NCBI GenBank assembly: GCA_025642065.1
Contig: JAODUP010000188.1
Span: 600,501-664,500 of the forward strand
Length of the DNA stretch: 64,000 nt
Origin: Paralvinella palmiformis
Lineage: Eukaryota; Annelida; Polychaeta; Terebellida; Alvinellidae
Direction of reading: 5' to 3'
Below, piece after piece: positions 38,901 to 48,905 of the stretch. Made by a program: the position numbers and the translations under genes. Under the pieces are notes generated by a model. The model did no database searches. It saw nothing but the letters and a program-made list of their open reading frames with translations, and was not told the DNA's origin. Every line of letters begins with the position of its first letter. The first letter of the stretch is position 1.

Positions 38901-41900
38901 TAACCGACTATAGCTGGCTACTACCTGCGCCGAGAAGCATCTGTCCAGATGGGATATCGGGTGGTACAGTCCCAGTGCACCTGTTCCGGCACGCTGTGTC
39001 TGTACGATAAATGGTTTCTTGTCGGCGCAAAGTGCTCGCCGTTTTGTCAACAATGATGGATGGTAGTGGGCCATCATATACCACTACGTCGTCGGTGAAT
39101 GACGACGCCACCTCGATGATCAGCAGCAGTAGCTCTGTTCTCCTCTCAGCGCCAACCGTCGGCAGTGAAATGTCGGCGATAGCGTCGTCGGCAGATTACG
39201 CCCAGAAGATGTCGACGCCGAAGCCGACGCCGCTTTTCATACCACCGCCGACAATAGCGGGATTACCTGTCACGACGTTCTCATATATCTTCCTGGCCGT
39301 CGGCGGGGCGGCGCCGATCATCTTCATCATCGTCGTCGTCATATCGATGAAGTGCTACTCGTGGAGAAAGTACCGCCGCTATAGGCATTACCTCAGCCAA
39401 CTGGAGCCGTACAAGAACGATGCCGACTTGGAATACAGCATCCGGACTCCCGTAGTGGCCGAGTCATTGTTCGACGACTGCTCGCAGTTCAACTTCGTTC
39501 GGCCGCAGCTTCCCGGCGCCGATTTTCTCCATCCCTGTTCCGCTTCGTGCCGGAGGGATAGGGACTTGTTTCGCTATTCGCGGGAGATGCCGGACGCCAG
39601 GCTGAGCACCAGTAATCCTAACGTCTACTTCAGGGAGACACCCCTATTAGTGGTCAGTGGACTGCACGCCAAAGCTGACCAGACGGAGCAGCAGCCGCCG
39701 CCGGCTGGTGTGCCGAATGGAGGCCTACTCTGCTCATCGGAGCGAACTCCGCGGAAGAAATTCCAGCCGTGGTCCAGCGCTCGTGATTCCAAAGATACGC
39801 TGGATTGTCTATCTCAGGGTGGGAGTCACCACAGCATCACCAGCGAGGAGGCGCGTGCTCTTGCGTGCTTCGATCACATCTACAGTGACATGGAAGTCAA
39901 CGCGAGAGACTTGTCTATCGATGGATCCACGGCTGGTTCCGTACGAGGACAGGAAAATTTGGCGTTCACCGATGAGGTTAAACCAGACCAGGATGAACGT
40001 AGTCCCTGCAAAACAAATTCAGTGCACTTAACCGATGAACTTTGCATGCCACATACTTGTTCACATCCTGTATCTGGAGATGGTGATTGTAAACATCACC
40101 ATTCTAATGAGGGTTTGGAAAATCAAGACTTTTCATCTACTGTAGATGTACATAATATCAGAAACTCCATATTTTCATCTAATAATGCTAATTATAATTA
40201 CTCTTTTGTGGATCATGAACCTACAAGTTCATGTAATATGCAATCTCAGGATAAGAAACCGGACTCTGTAAGCCTGAAGAATCATGACCATGTGCTTTCT
40301 CTGTGTTCCAAATCAACTGCGAAAGATCCAGTTTTGGAGACTGGATCTCTGTCAGATTTGAAGACGGACTGTAGTAGTGGTATGCAGGCTAAAGGTGAGA
40401 GATCTTGTGCCAATAGACAATGGCCTGACAATAATGTTGATCTAACTGTGGCAGAACATAGCTACATTACATGTGATAACAGTGACTCACAGTCAGAAGT
40501 CATCAGTGATGTAGAGAAGTCAGCTATGAAGTCGTGACTGCATTTGTCAAGGGAAACAATAACTGAATACCCTCCTCCCAGCTCAGCCAGAGAATCTGTG
40601 TGAAAGAATCAAAAAGATTAGTTGCGGCCTAAAATGATTTGCTATTTATTCATTTGTGCGCCTGTGTCCATGCATGTACACAGGCATTGTTTAGTCCGTG
40701 TGTTTAATGGCTAGCAGGTTGATTTGTAAACATGGGTATTATTTGCTACTCTGCAGTTTGAATAACAAATAATACATCAGTCATGTTATATTTGTTTCAT
40801 TACTGCATTGTTCATCACAAACAGAAGCTATGTCCATTTCAGCTGTCCATGCCGTAAAATCTTAAAAAGTGGTAATTGCCCATGCAGTATTAGATATATT
40901 CTCACTAACTTCCTGCAATTCTGCCTATACTGAACTAAGATCCACTTTGTTTTCTATGATTCTCACTACACTAAACAGGATCATATCTATTTTGCCATTA
41001 AAAAAGGTTTGTTTGTCATCATCTGTTTTAGTTATGCATATAATTGTTTTCAGTCAGATTACATTGATGAGAATCTTGCCTGTCAAATAAACCACACTTC
41101 AGTCATGAATTTGCAGTATTTTCTGCCATTTTGTTTTTAATATATTTTAAGAAATTGTTTACTGTCCAATAAACATAATCCATTGTACAGTTGGTTTGTT
41201 CATGACACGTACTTTGCCATTCATTAATTTCTCTCACCGATTGATTTTGGGTGCTCACGTATTATAGTTGGTAGCACACCGTGCTTGAAGCCTCTCTAGT
41301 CGAAGATTTCAATTATAGTGTTACCTAAACAAGACATTAATTTTTTTCCTGATTAAATGAGATGGGCGACTCCGTGGTGTAACTGGTAGCGCATTCGATC
41401 ACAGTTCGAATCTCGGCATGGGCATATCTGAAGGGTGTTTCATCTTTGACTTCGCTTCATTACCATCGAAGGTCGCTCTGTCCATTTAGCCTACTATGTG
41501 CACAAAAGTGGCCGTAAAACATCAATTATCATCATCTGATTAATTGAGTGATTCACTCACTCACTCACCCATATGTGGGTGTATGAATTGGTTCTTCGAT
41601 ATGTGTGTCAGTACACAGAGATATGTGTGTCTTTTACTAACCTCATTATTCAGTGTCACAGTTCTTTAGCCAACCACCAGTTGTTTTATTTTTTTACGTA
41701 CCTTAACAACAACAAAAACGGTTTCAGATCATTAGCCCCGTCTCGAAATCAGCATAAAGTAGTAATGGCTTGCACAGCATATCATTTTCAATAACTTCTA
41801 ATTCCATTTATGCCGCACCAAAAACACTTTTTATCAAGAACACCGGTTTAATATAATTATTTTACTGAAATCTTTTATGCTGATTTATCAGTTTTAATTG

Positions 41901-44686
41901 AGTACATTCCTTTGACCTTTCCTCTTTATTGTTTTAGTTCTAACTGAAAAACGTATCCTTATTAAACAAGGAGTGTGTTGTATTGGCATGCTACAAGTTG
42001 ATGTATTACTAACTAGGCTGCTACATCACAATGAGAAGTTAGTACCGGACGTGGGGGGGGGGTTGGACTGAGCATGTTATCACTATACATTGTTTATAAA
42101 TAGGCCAACAGCTAGTTTTGACTGGTCTTGCTTTTGCCAACATGGCCAAAGTTATAAATATCATACAAGTATAGAGGTGACTGAGGGGTGAATCAATTTG
42201 CATTTCATGTTCTTGTTAACAAATAGATAATTATACTTTGTCCTTATTTGCAATTGTATTTTTGTATTTACTTTGTTCTAACATACAATTTGCTTCACTT
42301 GAACAATGTAGAACTCTTAATTACTTCATCACAGATGTTGACATTTCACCAAACAAGAAAGTGATGAAATTAATTGCCTATCAATTTAATGATTATTTTA
42401 TAGATATATTTTTACAGATTACAACATCAAACATTTGCATTTCACACTTTTTATTATGTGATGAATAGTATTTATGTATACAGCTGAAAGGCAAGAATGA
42501 ATTCATATACATTGCAATTGATATTGGAAGGCAATTGTTTTATTTGTTAGGGTTTATAACAAAGATTTTGTTCACGAAGGTGATACAGTAAATAAATAAT
42601 GATGTTTGTGGCCTGCTCTAATTGAGTGGTTTGACATAATTGTAATATATTTACATTGCTTAATTAATTAAAAGCTAATATCTGTTGGACACAATGAAAT
42701 ATATGGGAGGTAATGTTTGTCTTCACTTGATGTGTGTGTGTGGTGACAGCAGCTTAGAATAGTGATAGGTATGATGGAATACTGTGTGTGCATGTGTAGG
42801 GGGATGAGTTAATGAAAATAACTGCAGCTACAATACCTAAACAAAGTGGTTAGAGCAGCTCATGGATTATAATCAATAAGCACCAATATAAGAAGACTGT
42901 ATCAGTGTATGTCTGACTGTTATTAGGATTAAATCCGATTAATCTTGCCTCTACAGTCACCATGTTGACATTTTTTAGTTACTGATAGGATGATGTGTGT
43001 GAAAGCCTTATCACACATTTATGTCGCGTATCTTTTATATCACATTTTCTCCGATTCTTCCAGCAGATTTAGTCGGAATTAATTTTAAATAGTAATAAAT
43101 ATGTTTGGTAAATCATGTGTCTGAAAAATAAATGCCGTAAAATAAATAAAAGTTCACACACACAATATTATACATATCAAATTAATACTTGTTGGACTGG
43201 GATGGCATCTCGTGTATTTAAACATGTTATTTGTTTAACTCTGGCCTATTTATTTGTTTACAAGTTTCTCTATGTTTTATTATTTTACAACTAATTTGTA
43301 ATGAACTGTTTTCTAATTTGCATGGGTTAAGGTAAACAAGTTTATAGCTTTACTCCTTGATTGAGATTGTTATCTTCTCTTCTGCTATAATGGCTGTTCC
43401 TGTCACTGCTGCTTCCTTAAATACTGTCTCTCTCACTCACTCACACACACACACACACAAACACAGAGAGAGACATGCACACAATTTCCACACATTTCTA
43501 ACCACTGCAGATGCTGTCAGTACTGTGTTTAATTCATCAGCCTTTAAATTACGAGTGCAGTATATGCGTGTATCTGCATGCACCTCTTCATATATTCTTG
43601 TGTTAAGTTTATGTCTATGACATAACTGAAATGTGTGCTTATTAATTTCTAAAATGGGTATTAACCACTCTAATAATTCATGCCACTGTTAATTGAAATG
43701 ACCAGATATGCATAATCAAATATAATACTAATATTGACTGCATGCTATATTATAAGTAATGATTTTTCTATGGTAGAATTTCCAATTTCATTCACCACAC
43801 CTGCTTTTAGATACCAATAGAATCATCCCATTGGTATATTTATTTTCATATTTTATACACAGGCTGAGGAGCACAAATTAGCTGCTGAGAGAGCCTTTGA
43901 AGAATGTTCTGAAGTAGCAAGACGGGAGGTATGCACACATAGCTTAGTGGTTGAATAGTGAGTGTACCACGTGCAGGTCGGGTATTAAGACTAGAGAATG
44001 TCATCCAAGTTGCATATGAATGAGAAAGCCAATTGCTGATTCCCTCCAGCAGTCCAGTTGGAAAGAAATTGTTTCCATATGCCAGGGTTTCTTCTTCTAA
44101 ACAAACCGAAATTTCACGCCAGTAATACCTGTTTTCGTTGGTTGCATCCATTCAATCATATTGTTTCCATATAGAATAGGCCCCCAGTCATATGTCTTGA
44201 ACAAGAACGATGCCGAGGGTTAACAGATGGGAGCGAGCAAGCACTCACTCACGTCGAGCGATCTTTACCCTGTACTGATTTGTGACTTATATTGCTCAAT
44301 AACATAAAAGACAATGAAAAGGAAAGGACACTAAACAATATTTGACCTTCAATGCCATTGTGCCTGTTATACCCTACTTGCTGACTGACAGACTGACTGA
44401 CTGACTGACTGATCCATCCACCCACCTACTCTTGCATGCATGCATGCACTTACTCACTGAATGCAACAGACCTTTGAATACAATGTTTTGCAATTCTGCC
44501 TTTTATGATAATTCTATACCAGTTCTTGTGTTCTCTCGTTGACAGATACAGCAGTATAAACAACAACAAGTGTTTGCCTTCCAGGATGCCTTGACTATCT
44601 ATGCTGAGGCAAAGATAAAAACTGCCAGAGACACCTACACACTTCTAGCCAAGTCACTTACCTACTTCAAGCAGGCAGCCATTTGA
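20000..44686 (+). CDS. Sorting nexin, SNX5/6/32-like (PX-BAR), 13 exons, start exon missing
   Basis: Exons: 20000-20161, 20372-20470, 21066-21196, 22661-22736, 24251-24334, 24684-24758, 25422-25452, 26729-26813, 29340-29379, 29526-29612, 31220-31309, 43863-43928, 44546-44686. All junctions are AG/GT with compatible phases; the sum is 1167 nt (388 residues plus stop), against roughly 400 residues for SNX5/6. An N-terminal Thr/Pro/Glu-rich lead is followed by a PX domain (FKVKVTDA, then SREYEDFEFLHHCL, then LPPLPPKP). SREYEDF aligns with the R-Q-H-E-D-F type motif of SNX5/6 rather than the RRYSDF motif of classical PI3P-binding PX domains. The BAR part begins near GFFGKL, continues with DVDEYFQTERDW (compare VDDFFEQE in SNX5) and VDYEEANRVLDKAKA (compare VDYENANKALDKARA in SNX6), and ends after a Gln/Ala-rich helix. 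Family members act with SNX1/2 in endosome-to-Golgi tubules. The helical PX insertion looks shorter and divergent. Confidence 0.88.
23366..23487. repeat. 62-bp tandem duplication in a SNX intron
   Basis: A block starting near gaatatattactatcaacc (23374) is repeated at 23436 with almost no change. Confidence 0.85.
25422..25452 (+). CDS. 31-nt exon of the SNX gene
   Basis: ttaactttcag precedes the exon and gtgagt follows it. It encodes SFHQVICAEQ plus one base, which completes an Arg codon with the first two bases of the next exon (26729). Without it, the upstream exon (phase 0) and the next exon (which needs one preceding base) would be out of frame, so phase logic supports it. It lies in the region corresponding to the first long BAR helix. 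Confidence 0.75.
25480..26100 (+). pseudogene. CR1/L2-type LINE 3' fragment in a SNX intron
   Basis: The frames read LDYCNSL..., then LQRIQNIAARIVIG and DHITPILKELHGF, then after a stop and frame change IQFKTLMITYKALNGLAP, with AFSVAAPSLWNKLPSHIR near the end (25704-25976). These are hallmarks of the reverse-transcriptase C-terminus in CR1/L2-like non-LTR elements. The 3' tail contains ggcgctatatcaat and an ATT-rich end. It is heavily 5'-truncated and begins only about 30-50 nt after the 31-nt SNX exon. Confidence 0.85.
26828..27859 (+). mobile_element. hAT-type non-autonomous element with 8-bp target duplication
   Basis: It starts CAGACATGGGGTCAATTC and ends GAATTGACCCCATGTCTG, perfect 18-bp inverted repeats with CAG/CTG ends. 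The duplication atacattg is at 26820-26827 and 27860-27867. The ends are packed with tcaattccaatt phrases. An internal direct repeat of about 50-60 bp (gtatattggtaaca and acatgtaagtgttaacat) occurs near 27349 and 27635. No transposase is present. Eight-base duplications with CAG termini are typical of hAT. It lies 14 nt after a SNX exon, and its duplication starts 6 nt after that exon. Confidence 0.9.
27886..28595. mobile_element. TA-target MITE (mariner/pogo-like)
   Basis: TA at 27884-27885 is followed by ccatatatactcacc. The right end reads gcgagtatatacag followed by TA (28596-28597). The inverted termini share TATATACTC and continue with similar agtcga-type sequence. The TA duplication and termini suggest the Tc1/mariner-pogo superfamily. 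There is no transposase inside. It sits 26 bp after the hAT-type element. Confidence 0.65.
28937..29130. repeat. Foldback (hairpin) element
   Basis: The left arm (about 28937-29033: atagtaagattgtaaaacc... ttctgggaattcatgaaatc) is the imperfect reverse complement of the right arm (about 29043-29130: gatttcaagaattcccagaaaa ... cagtcttactgtaac). Further near-copies of the outer motif gtaagattgtgaaacc lie at the centre. It would form a hairpin of nearly 200 bp. Confidence 0.8.
30299..30650 (-). mobile_element. tRNA-derived SINE, family B, with 12-bp target duplication
   Basis: Minus-strand head: ggtggcctagtggtaaagc (A box) and ggttcgaacccc (B box). The body includes ataaagggggacgttc and ends in gattctccccgaac. 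The perfect direct repeat tagctcatgtac flanks it at 30287-30298 and 30651-30662. A second, shorter copy is near 35.1 kb. Confidence 0.9.
30910..31092 (+). mobile_element. tRNA-derived SINE, family A, with 13-bp target duplication
   Basis: Intact SINE-A (gcgcctccgtggtctagc, B box gttcgaatccc) with the perfect flanking repeat atcttatagagaa at 30897-30909 and 31093-31105. It lies in SNX intron 10, about 130 bp upstream of the next exon. Confidence 0.92.
31310..33160. other. SNX intron 11, first part: no gene seen
   Basis: AT-rich intronic DNA with an (AT)n array at about 32871-32898. No recognisable exon or element. Confidence 0.5.
33165..34010 (-). pseudogene. Decayed non-LTR retrotransposon reverse transcriptase
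   Basis: On the minus strand, FLIYVNDVSSSLDCPLNLYADD appears in two overlapping pieces, with the catalytic YADD at 33933-33944. After a frame change comes LGKLGAWLVDNKLS followed by KTESILF, and in the left part GIVLWNTLPNSLK. This is the palm-to-C-terminus order of a Jockey/CR1-like reverse transcriptase. Frameshifts and stops are frequent, so it is dead. Confidence 0.82.
34011..35065. other. Intronic, no gene seen; low-complexity (ATC)n
   Basis: (GT)n lies near 34070 and a degenerate (ATC/ATT)n stretch at about 34740-34830. The part around 34.1-34.7 kb is richer in CG than its surroundings, but I see no open frame with family resemblance. Confidence 0.45.
35068..35285 (-). mobile_element. 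SINE family B, second copy with deleted B box
   Basis: The body matches the copy at 30.3-30.65 kb (ttcggggagaata, agtgttttacgtcctcaggg, cgtccccctttattttaa). The head keeps an A-box-like cagcctagcggttaagc on the minus strand but lacks the B-box half. Open frames across it are repeat-derived. Confidence 0.85.
35290..36510. other. Intronic, no gene seen; orphan short-phrase array
   Basis: (GT)n lies near 35730. At about 36285-36375 phrases of the type aaaacgtccacc and ccatggccaaaacgtccatc recur. This resembles one end of the repetitive-end transposons found elsewhere in the window, but no partner end was found. Confidence 0.45.
36515..37195. mobile_element. Candidate DNA transposon with repetitive inverted ends
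   Basis: The left end (ggaaaaaaacaccactgg, then acaaaacccc and ctggacaaaaaccc phrases) matches the reverse complement of the right end at about 37141-37190 (gtggggttctgtccagg, gtgggtttagtcc, ggtgtttttcc). The interior contains two similar blocks around agaagccatccac near 36776 and 36899. There is no transposase, so it is probably a non-autonomous MULE-like copy. No target duplication was established. Confidence 0.6.
37287..37473 (-). mobile_element. tRNA-derived SINE, family A, with perfect 16-bp target duplication
   Basis: Minus-strand SINE-A, head at right (ggaggcgcc). taaattgataaacaga flanks it exactly at 37271-37286 and 37474-37489, the longest perfect duplication in the window, so the insertion is fairly recent. 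Confidence 0.93.
38160..39010 (+). promoter_or_regulatory. CpG-rich region upstream of the nested membrane-protein gene
   Basis: CG dinucleotides become frequent from about 38160, in contrast to the AT-rich intron around it, and stay frequent through the first part of the downstream ORF. This fits a CpG-type promoter and 5' UTR. I see no clear TATA box and cannot place the start site. The short ORF at 38294-38542 resembles nothing known and is probably chance within the CpG-rich stretch. Confidence 0.5.
39011..40537 (+). CDS. Single-pass membrane protein of unknown function, intronless, nested in a SNX intron
   Basis: A 508-codon open frame lies in the same orientation as the host gene. Residues 17-88 are Ser/Thr/Pro-rich with no cysteines, suggesting a short, possibly glycosylated ectodomain. 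Residues about 89-113 form one strong hydrophobic helix (ending IIFIIVVVISM), followed by basic KCYSWRKYRRYRHY, which predicts a cytoplasmic C-terminal tail of about 390 residues. No clear signal peptide is visible, so it is probably signal-anchored, unless upstream exons exist. The tail has possible sorting motifs (NPNVY at 202-206, YSDM near 294) and is otherwise low complexity, acidic and Ser-rich. The ATGs at 39053 and 39056 are in frame; the latter has a better context (A at -3, G at +4) than 39011. No family was recognised. The 5' two-thirds is GC-rich and the 3' third AT-rich. Confidence 0.72.
   Translation: MVSCRRKVLAVLSTMMDGSGPSYTTTSSVNDDATSMISSSSSVLLSAPTVGSEMSAIASSADYAQKMSTPKPTPLFIPPPTIAGLPVTTFSYIFLAVGGAAPIIFIIVVVISMKCYSWRKYRRYRHYLSQLEPYKNDADLEYSIRTPVVAESLFDDCSQFNFVRPQLPGADFLHPCSASCRRDRDLFRYSREMPDARLSTSNPNVYFRETPLLVVSGLHAKADQTEQQPPPAGVPNGGLLCSSERTPRKKFQPWSSARDSKDTLDCLSQGGSHHSITSEEARALACFDHIYSDMEVNARDLSIDGSTAGSVRGQENLAFTDEVKPDQDERSPCKTNSVHLTDELCMPHTCSHPVSGDGDCKHHHSNEGLENQDFSSTVDVHNIRNSIFSSNNANYNYSFVDHEPTSSCNMQSQDKKPDSVSLKNHDHVLSLCSKSTAKDPVLETGSLSDLKTDCSSGMQAKGERSCANRQWPDNNVDLTVAEHSYITCDNSDSQSEVISDVEKSAMKS
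41086..41173 (+). terminator. Poly(A) signals for the nested gene
   Basis: AATAAA occurs at 41086-41091 and 41168-41173, about 550-640 nt after the stop codon, giving a plausible 3' UTR. Use of either is inferred. Confidence 0.45.
41362..41535 (+). mobile_element. tRNA-derived SINE, family A
   Basis: Head gcgactccgtggtgtaactgg, B box gttcgaatctc, full body. A deletion removes part of the loop between the A and B boxes. Target repeats are ctgattaaatgag (41349-41361) and ctgattaattgag (41536-41548), one mismatch. Confidence 0.9.
41550..43862. other. SNX intron 11, last part: no gene seen
   Basis: AT-rich intronic DNA with a poly-G run near 42051 and (CA)n at about 43440-43458. No exon-like segment is convincing. 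Confidence 0.5.
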
Positions 44687-47205
44687 GCTACTACGTCACC
44701 GAGATGGAATATGAAGTGACATGATAATTTGGTCATATGCTAAATAAGCTTTGTTGTAAACTTTTCCGTATGCAATTTAGATCTGACTAATACTGATCAC
44801 AGCTTAACTGAATGATGCTGAATGTTGAATGCATAACATTTAACTTGTGCCTAATGTAACCTGATGTTTTTCCTTTGTAATTCTGCCAGCATTTTACCTT
44901 TGTCCATTCCATTTCCTAGATACTTTATTGTAACTTAATCAGTTACTTATATTTTGTGCATCTATAGGTACATACATATTCAGTTAACCAAAACTGTAAA
45001 TCGAAGGAGCCTCCTAGGCAAATAGAGACAGATAGACAAATATGGTCCTATACATCTACCTATCTGACATGGGGTCAATTCAATTCCGTAATTGAAATTG
45101 AAAGTGTTTGAATTGGAATTGAAGTTTGCTACAAAAAAAATAGATCCACAAATTAATTTAACATTTAATTTTTTAATTCAGAAATATTTCTTCCATGTCA
45201 ATCCGACTTGGAATATAAACTACTCGGAGTAGATATTCCAATTAGATACTCCAATTACCCACTCATGGTAAAAACTAGTAGGTAAAAAATGGAATTAGAA
45301 TTGACAAATTTGGAATTGATAAATTTGATGTGGACTTGCAGTTGACCAAATGGAATTGAGTGAAATTGACAAAATGGAATTGACCCCCATGTCACATGGA
45401 GTTTGAGATTCTTACTAATAGTCTCATTGACAGTTTCCATTTTATTATTAGGATTATTTTTGTTTGGTACAAACAAGTAACCATTTAATTCTTGCTGCAT
45501 TTGGAGTAAAACAAATCAGTTAGAGATGGGTCATTTCAGGGAGTTTAGTTTGTTATGTGAAACATTCCAATCAAGGTTTGCTCATAGATTGACTGTCAGG
45601 GCATTACGGAAAAAAGCACAACTGTGAAAACATTGAGGGTGCACACTGCTCATAACATTTAGGTATACATTAGCCTTCTTAGCCAATAGTTAAACATCTG
45701 ACGAAGGTAGAATACCATTTGAAAAATGTGTTGCAATCAAGCAGTTGGATGATGTGATGGATATAGTCAAATGTTGCTCTCATTTAGTGACCTACTGTCA
45801 CAACACCTTCAGATAATCATGTTGTATGTTAACTCTGTTAATTATAATACCCCACAAAAACATGTAACCTTAGTAAACAATGCACATCTGTAAGAGTGTG
45901 AATACTCTTTCAAATTTGGAATGTGGTAAAATATTTCTGTCTTACATAATGTCCATTATTGAGTTTGACATTTGTATGAATCAGTTAAAACAAATAGTCA
46001 CTCAGGAGATGTCCATTTATATGCAGGATGAGGTCTTTCTATCTATTTCTATCTACACACAACACACACACAATTCACCTGGGTTCTCATAAAGATTGAC
46101 TGAATTCATGTTTTGGGGGAATTTTTGATAAAAACAGGTAACATATCAATAACTTTGTTTAAATATTTGAATTATGTCAATTTGTAATTACCTGTAACTG
46201 AAAAACACCTTGCTGTAAGATTATTCTGAATGCACCTACAAATAGTTTCTGTGAAGTGTCTTTTTCAATTTATACCAAAGAAGATATTGTTACTGTCTTT
46301 TTATGAATATGTTCTCAAGATGTAATTATTTAAATGTTTTGCAGTTTCTGAATTTCCATAGATATTTTTTAAATGTAAGTATTTTCAAAACATAGAAAAT
46401 ATTTAGGAGAAGTGAACTTTACACAGAATAATATTATTCGCATAAAATTTCAACATTAACAGCATATCCATCTTTGCCATACACCCCACCATAAAACATC
46501 CATCAGTGTGACAATTTTGTTTCAAAATAATGTATATTTAAGATACTGTGCAACATTTTAGATTTTCAAACACTTAACAGTATTCCATTATTCATCTTCA
46601 GGTTTATTTTCATTGTATGTAAAGCTGTGTACTACACCATCAGTTTCTGCTGTGATTTATTATTTTCAAAACATATTCTAGTCAATCAGCTGTATAACTT
46701 TTGAAATGCATAACATGAAGCCTGTACAGTCAATTTAGTATTTTTAAAGAGTAACTTTTTTAAAGCAGGAATCAGTGCTGAATTGGGAACCTTTAATACC
46801 AAATTGACAGCATGTCTTTGAAATGTAACAGATGTTATGGGTAGGAACACTGTATTGGAATAAATTTCTGAAGAAATGTATAGTCTACCTACCTTTAATC
46901 ATGTCTGTTTCTAATTATATTCCCAGATTATTTTTACGTACACCTAACTAGCTTCCATATTTATTATATTCACTACGCATAAATAAAGATTTATGAATGA
47001 AATGTGCTTTACATGATGATTTGCTGAGTTTATGCTAATAATAAAGTTGAACAAGCCATCAATGTGGAATTATAAATTTACTCTAGTGTTACCCAGTGAT
47101 TGAATGTACTGGTCTGGACAGTCATAAACCATGGATACTGTGAACAGTTTATGTGCTTTGATCCTGCAAAAACCACTGATAGAGTACACAGTCAGAGATG
47201 GTGAA
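44687..47205 (+). other. 3' UTR/intergenic DNA after the SNX gene
   Basis: No further coding exon was seen. AATAAA occurs at 46982-46987 and about 47040, with aataaa also near 46858. If these are used, the 3' UTR would be about 2.3 kb and would contain the hAT-type element at 45.07-45.39 kb. (GACT)n lies upstream at about 44390-44412, in the last intron. Confidence 0.4.
45066..45393 (-). mobile_element. Short, internally deleted copy of the hAT-type element
   Basis: The ends GACATGGGGTCAATTC and GAATTGACCCCCATGTC match the element at 26.8-27.9 kb. Shared internal blocks (aaatatttcttccatg, actcggagta) show that it lies in the opposite orientation. It is 328 bp instead of 1032 bp. The flanking 8-bp duplication is not preserved. 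Confidence 0.85.
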
Positions 47206-47209
47206 AATG

Positions 47210-47394
47210 ATGATGATTGGTGTTTTACGGCCACTTCTGTGCACATGATAGGCTAAATGGGCCGAGCGACCTCCAAAGGTATTGAAGTGAAGTCAAAGAT
47301 GAAACAATCTTCTGATATGCCCACACCGAGATTCGAACACTGGTGGTAGTGATCTGTGGTCCAACGCGCTACCGCTAGACCACGGAGGCGCCCT
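47210..47394 (-). mobile_element. tRNA-derived SINE, family A (minus), joined to the repeat copy
   Basis: Minus-strand SINE-A with its head at 47394 (ggaggcgcc). To its right the reverse complement of the 2233-2505 repeat continues to about 47690. The junction is the same base as at 2505/2506. On the tail side the sequence does not resemble the flank at 2701, so only the 5' flank is shared. Confidence 0.9.
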
Positions 47395-47690
47395 TTGATA
47401 TGGTTAGGAAATACTCTAGTTAGCAGACTGCGACTGTTGAGTATATCAGTTTAGACATTGTCTAGATAGATGTGTGGTATGGGGTGAGTTGAGTACGTCA
47501 ACACTTTCTTTTCGAGGTAACGCTACGATGGTTTTGAATGGTTCCGATTGATGCACGACCACGTGTTGAGCATGAATGAGCGATTTGCATATATATTGAC
47601 CTTTCCATAAGTACCACATTCGGAATGACCCAATCGGAAATGGCTAGTATTTTGAAAAGTTGTTTTGGTGTTAATTTGAAGATTCGAACA
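47395..47690 (-). repeat. Inverted copy of the 2233-2505 repeat
   Basis: It is near-identical to 2300-2505 in reverse complement, including the ATGCAAAT octamer and tatata. Similarity fades beyond 47690. Short open frames across it are repeat-derived. Confidence 0.85.
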
Positions 47691-47809
47691 CAGAGGCGGT
47701 GAAAAGGTTAATGGACATAGTAATGGAGGTATACTATAGGCTGTATATATGGATCTGGTAATTCTCTGGCTTGTAGAACACACACTAGAGTGGACTACTT
47801 AATAGCAGA

Positions 47810-47905
47810 CCAAAGAACCTCCAGCTAGGCTATGTGTTCGAATCTGGCTCAAACCTGTGTTTGTGGCATTCGTTTCCTAAAGCGATTCGGCCACTCAGCC
47901 ACTGA
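47810..47905 (+). mobile_element. SINE family C fragment
   Basis: gttcgaatctggctcaaacc is followed by tgtgtttgtgg and gtttcctaaagcg, paralleling the SINE-C body at 4.4 and 17.1 kb. The A-box half is degraded. Confidence 0.55.
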
Positions 47906-47949
47906 AGGCTTTTGTCCGTATACCATATACAGACCTTCCAATTTTATTT

Positions 47950-48900
47950 AAAAAGTGCAGAAGAATTTCCGCCTTCTAGATCTACAAAAAAGTGGCAGAT
48001 GATTTTGTGCTTGAAAAACAAATGTCCAGTTTCAGACCTTCCAATATTTTAATAATAAAATACAGAATATTTAGTTCTTCCTACAGAAAAAACACAGAAG
48101 ATTTTTGCAGATAAAAAACTAGAGCATCTATGGCAGTTTTCAAACGCTTAACACATAAGTATAATTAATCACATTTAATGTGAAAAGTAAAATCCATTTC
48201 AACACTTATCCAACTACAAACGTTCCATAAATGAGCATTTCATTCTAGAGTATATATTTTTTGGTGCCATAATTTTTCTCAAAGTAAATTAAGCTTAGCT
48301 AACTAGCCAGAATTTGGACACATCTCGAATTTGCGATTTATTTAAAAAAATACTGAAGACAACCAGAGGAACCATTTGATAAATGTCCCCACAACTAGAA
48401 TATGTCACTAATGACAATTTAGTACTTAATTGTTCATCTTTTTGATGATAGTTGTTGGTCTTCTGATTATAGTGGATTTGTTAATTATCAAATAGTATTT
48501 TAATAATGTGTATATGCATGCAATTTATTGTGTTATTTTTTATTTCTTTAATTGATTTCGTATTATTGAACTCTATTCAACTTTATTGTATTTATTGTGA
48601 ATTTGATATTTCAATTTACTGTGGTGTCTGAAAACTGAAAAGGTACTTTAATTCGCATTGCAGTATTTGGACACCTTAATTCAAGTTCAATGAATCAGAT
48701 TGCGTTTCAGATTATATTCAAAATGGCAGCATCTGAATAGATCGGATCTTAGTCAATATGTTTTGGCCCAAACACACAAAATATGGGTAATAACAGGCTG
48801 TGAAATGGTTCAAATTAAGCCTTACTGCTACTGTGTAAGTACAAGAAACATCTGTCATTGAACAAGTGGAGAGTAATTTAAATTATTTTATGCCCCGAGT
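47950..48900. other. No gene seen
   Basis: AT-rich DNA with no recognised feature. Confidence 0.5.
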
Positions 48901-48905
48901 GTTGC

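Noticed and set aside
43846..44151. 101-residue minus-strand ORF
   Set aside because: It overlaps SNX exon 12 antisense; the plus-strand exon has matching splice sites and BAR similarity.
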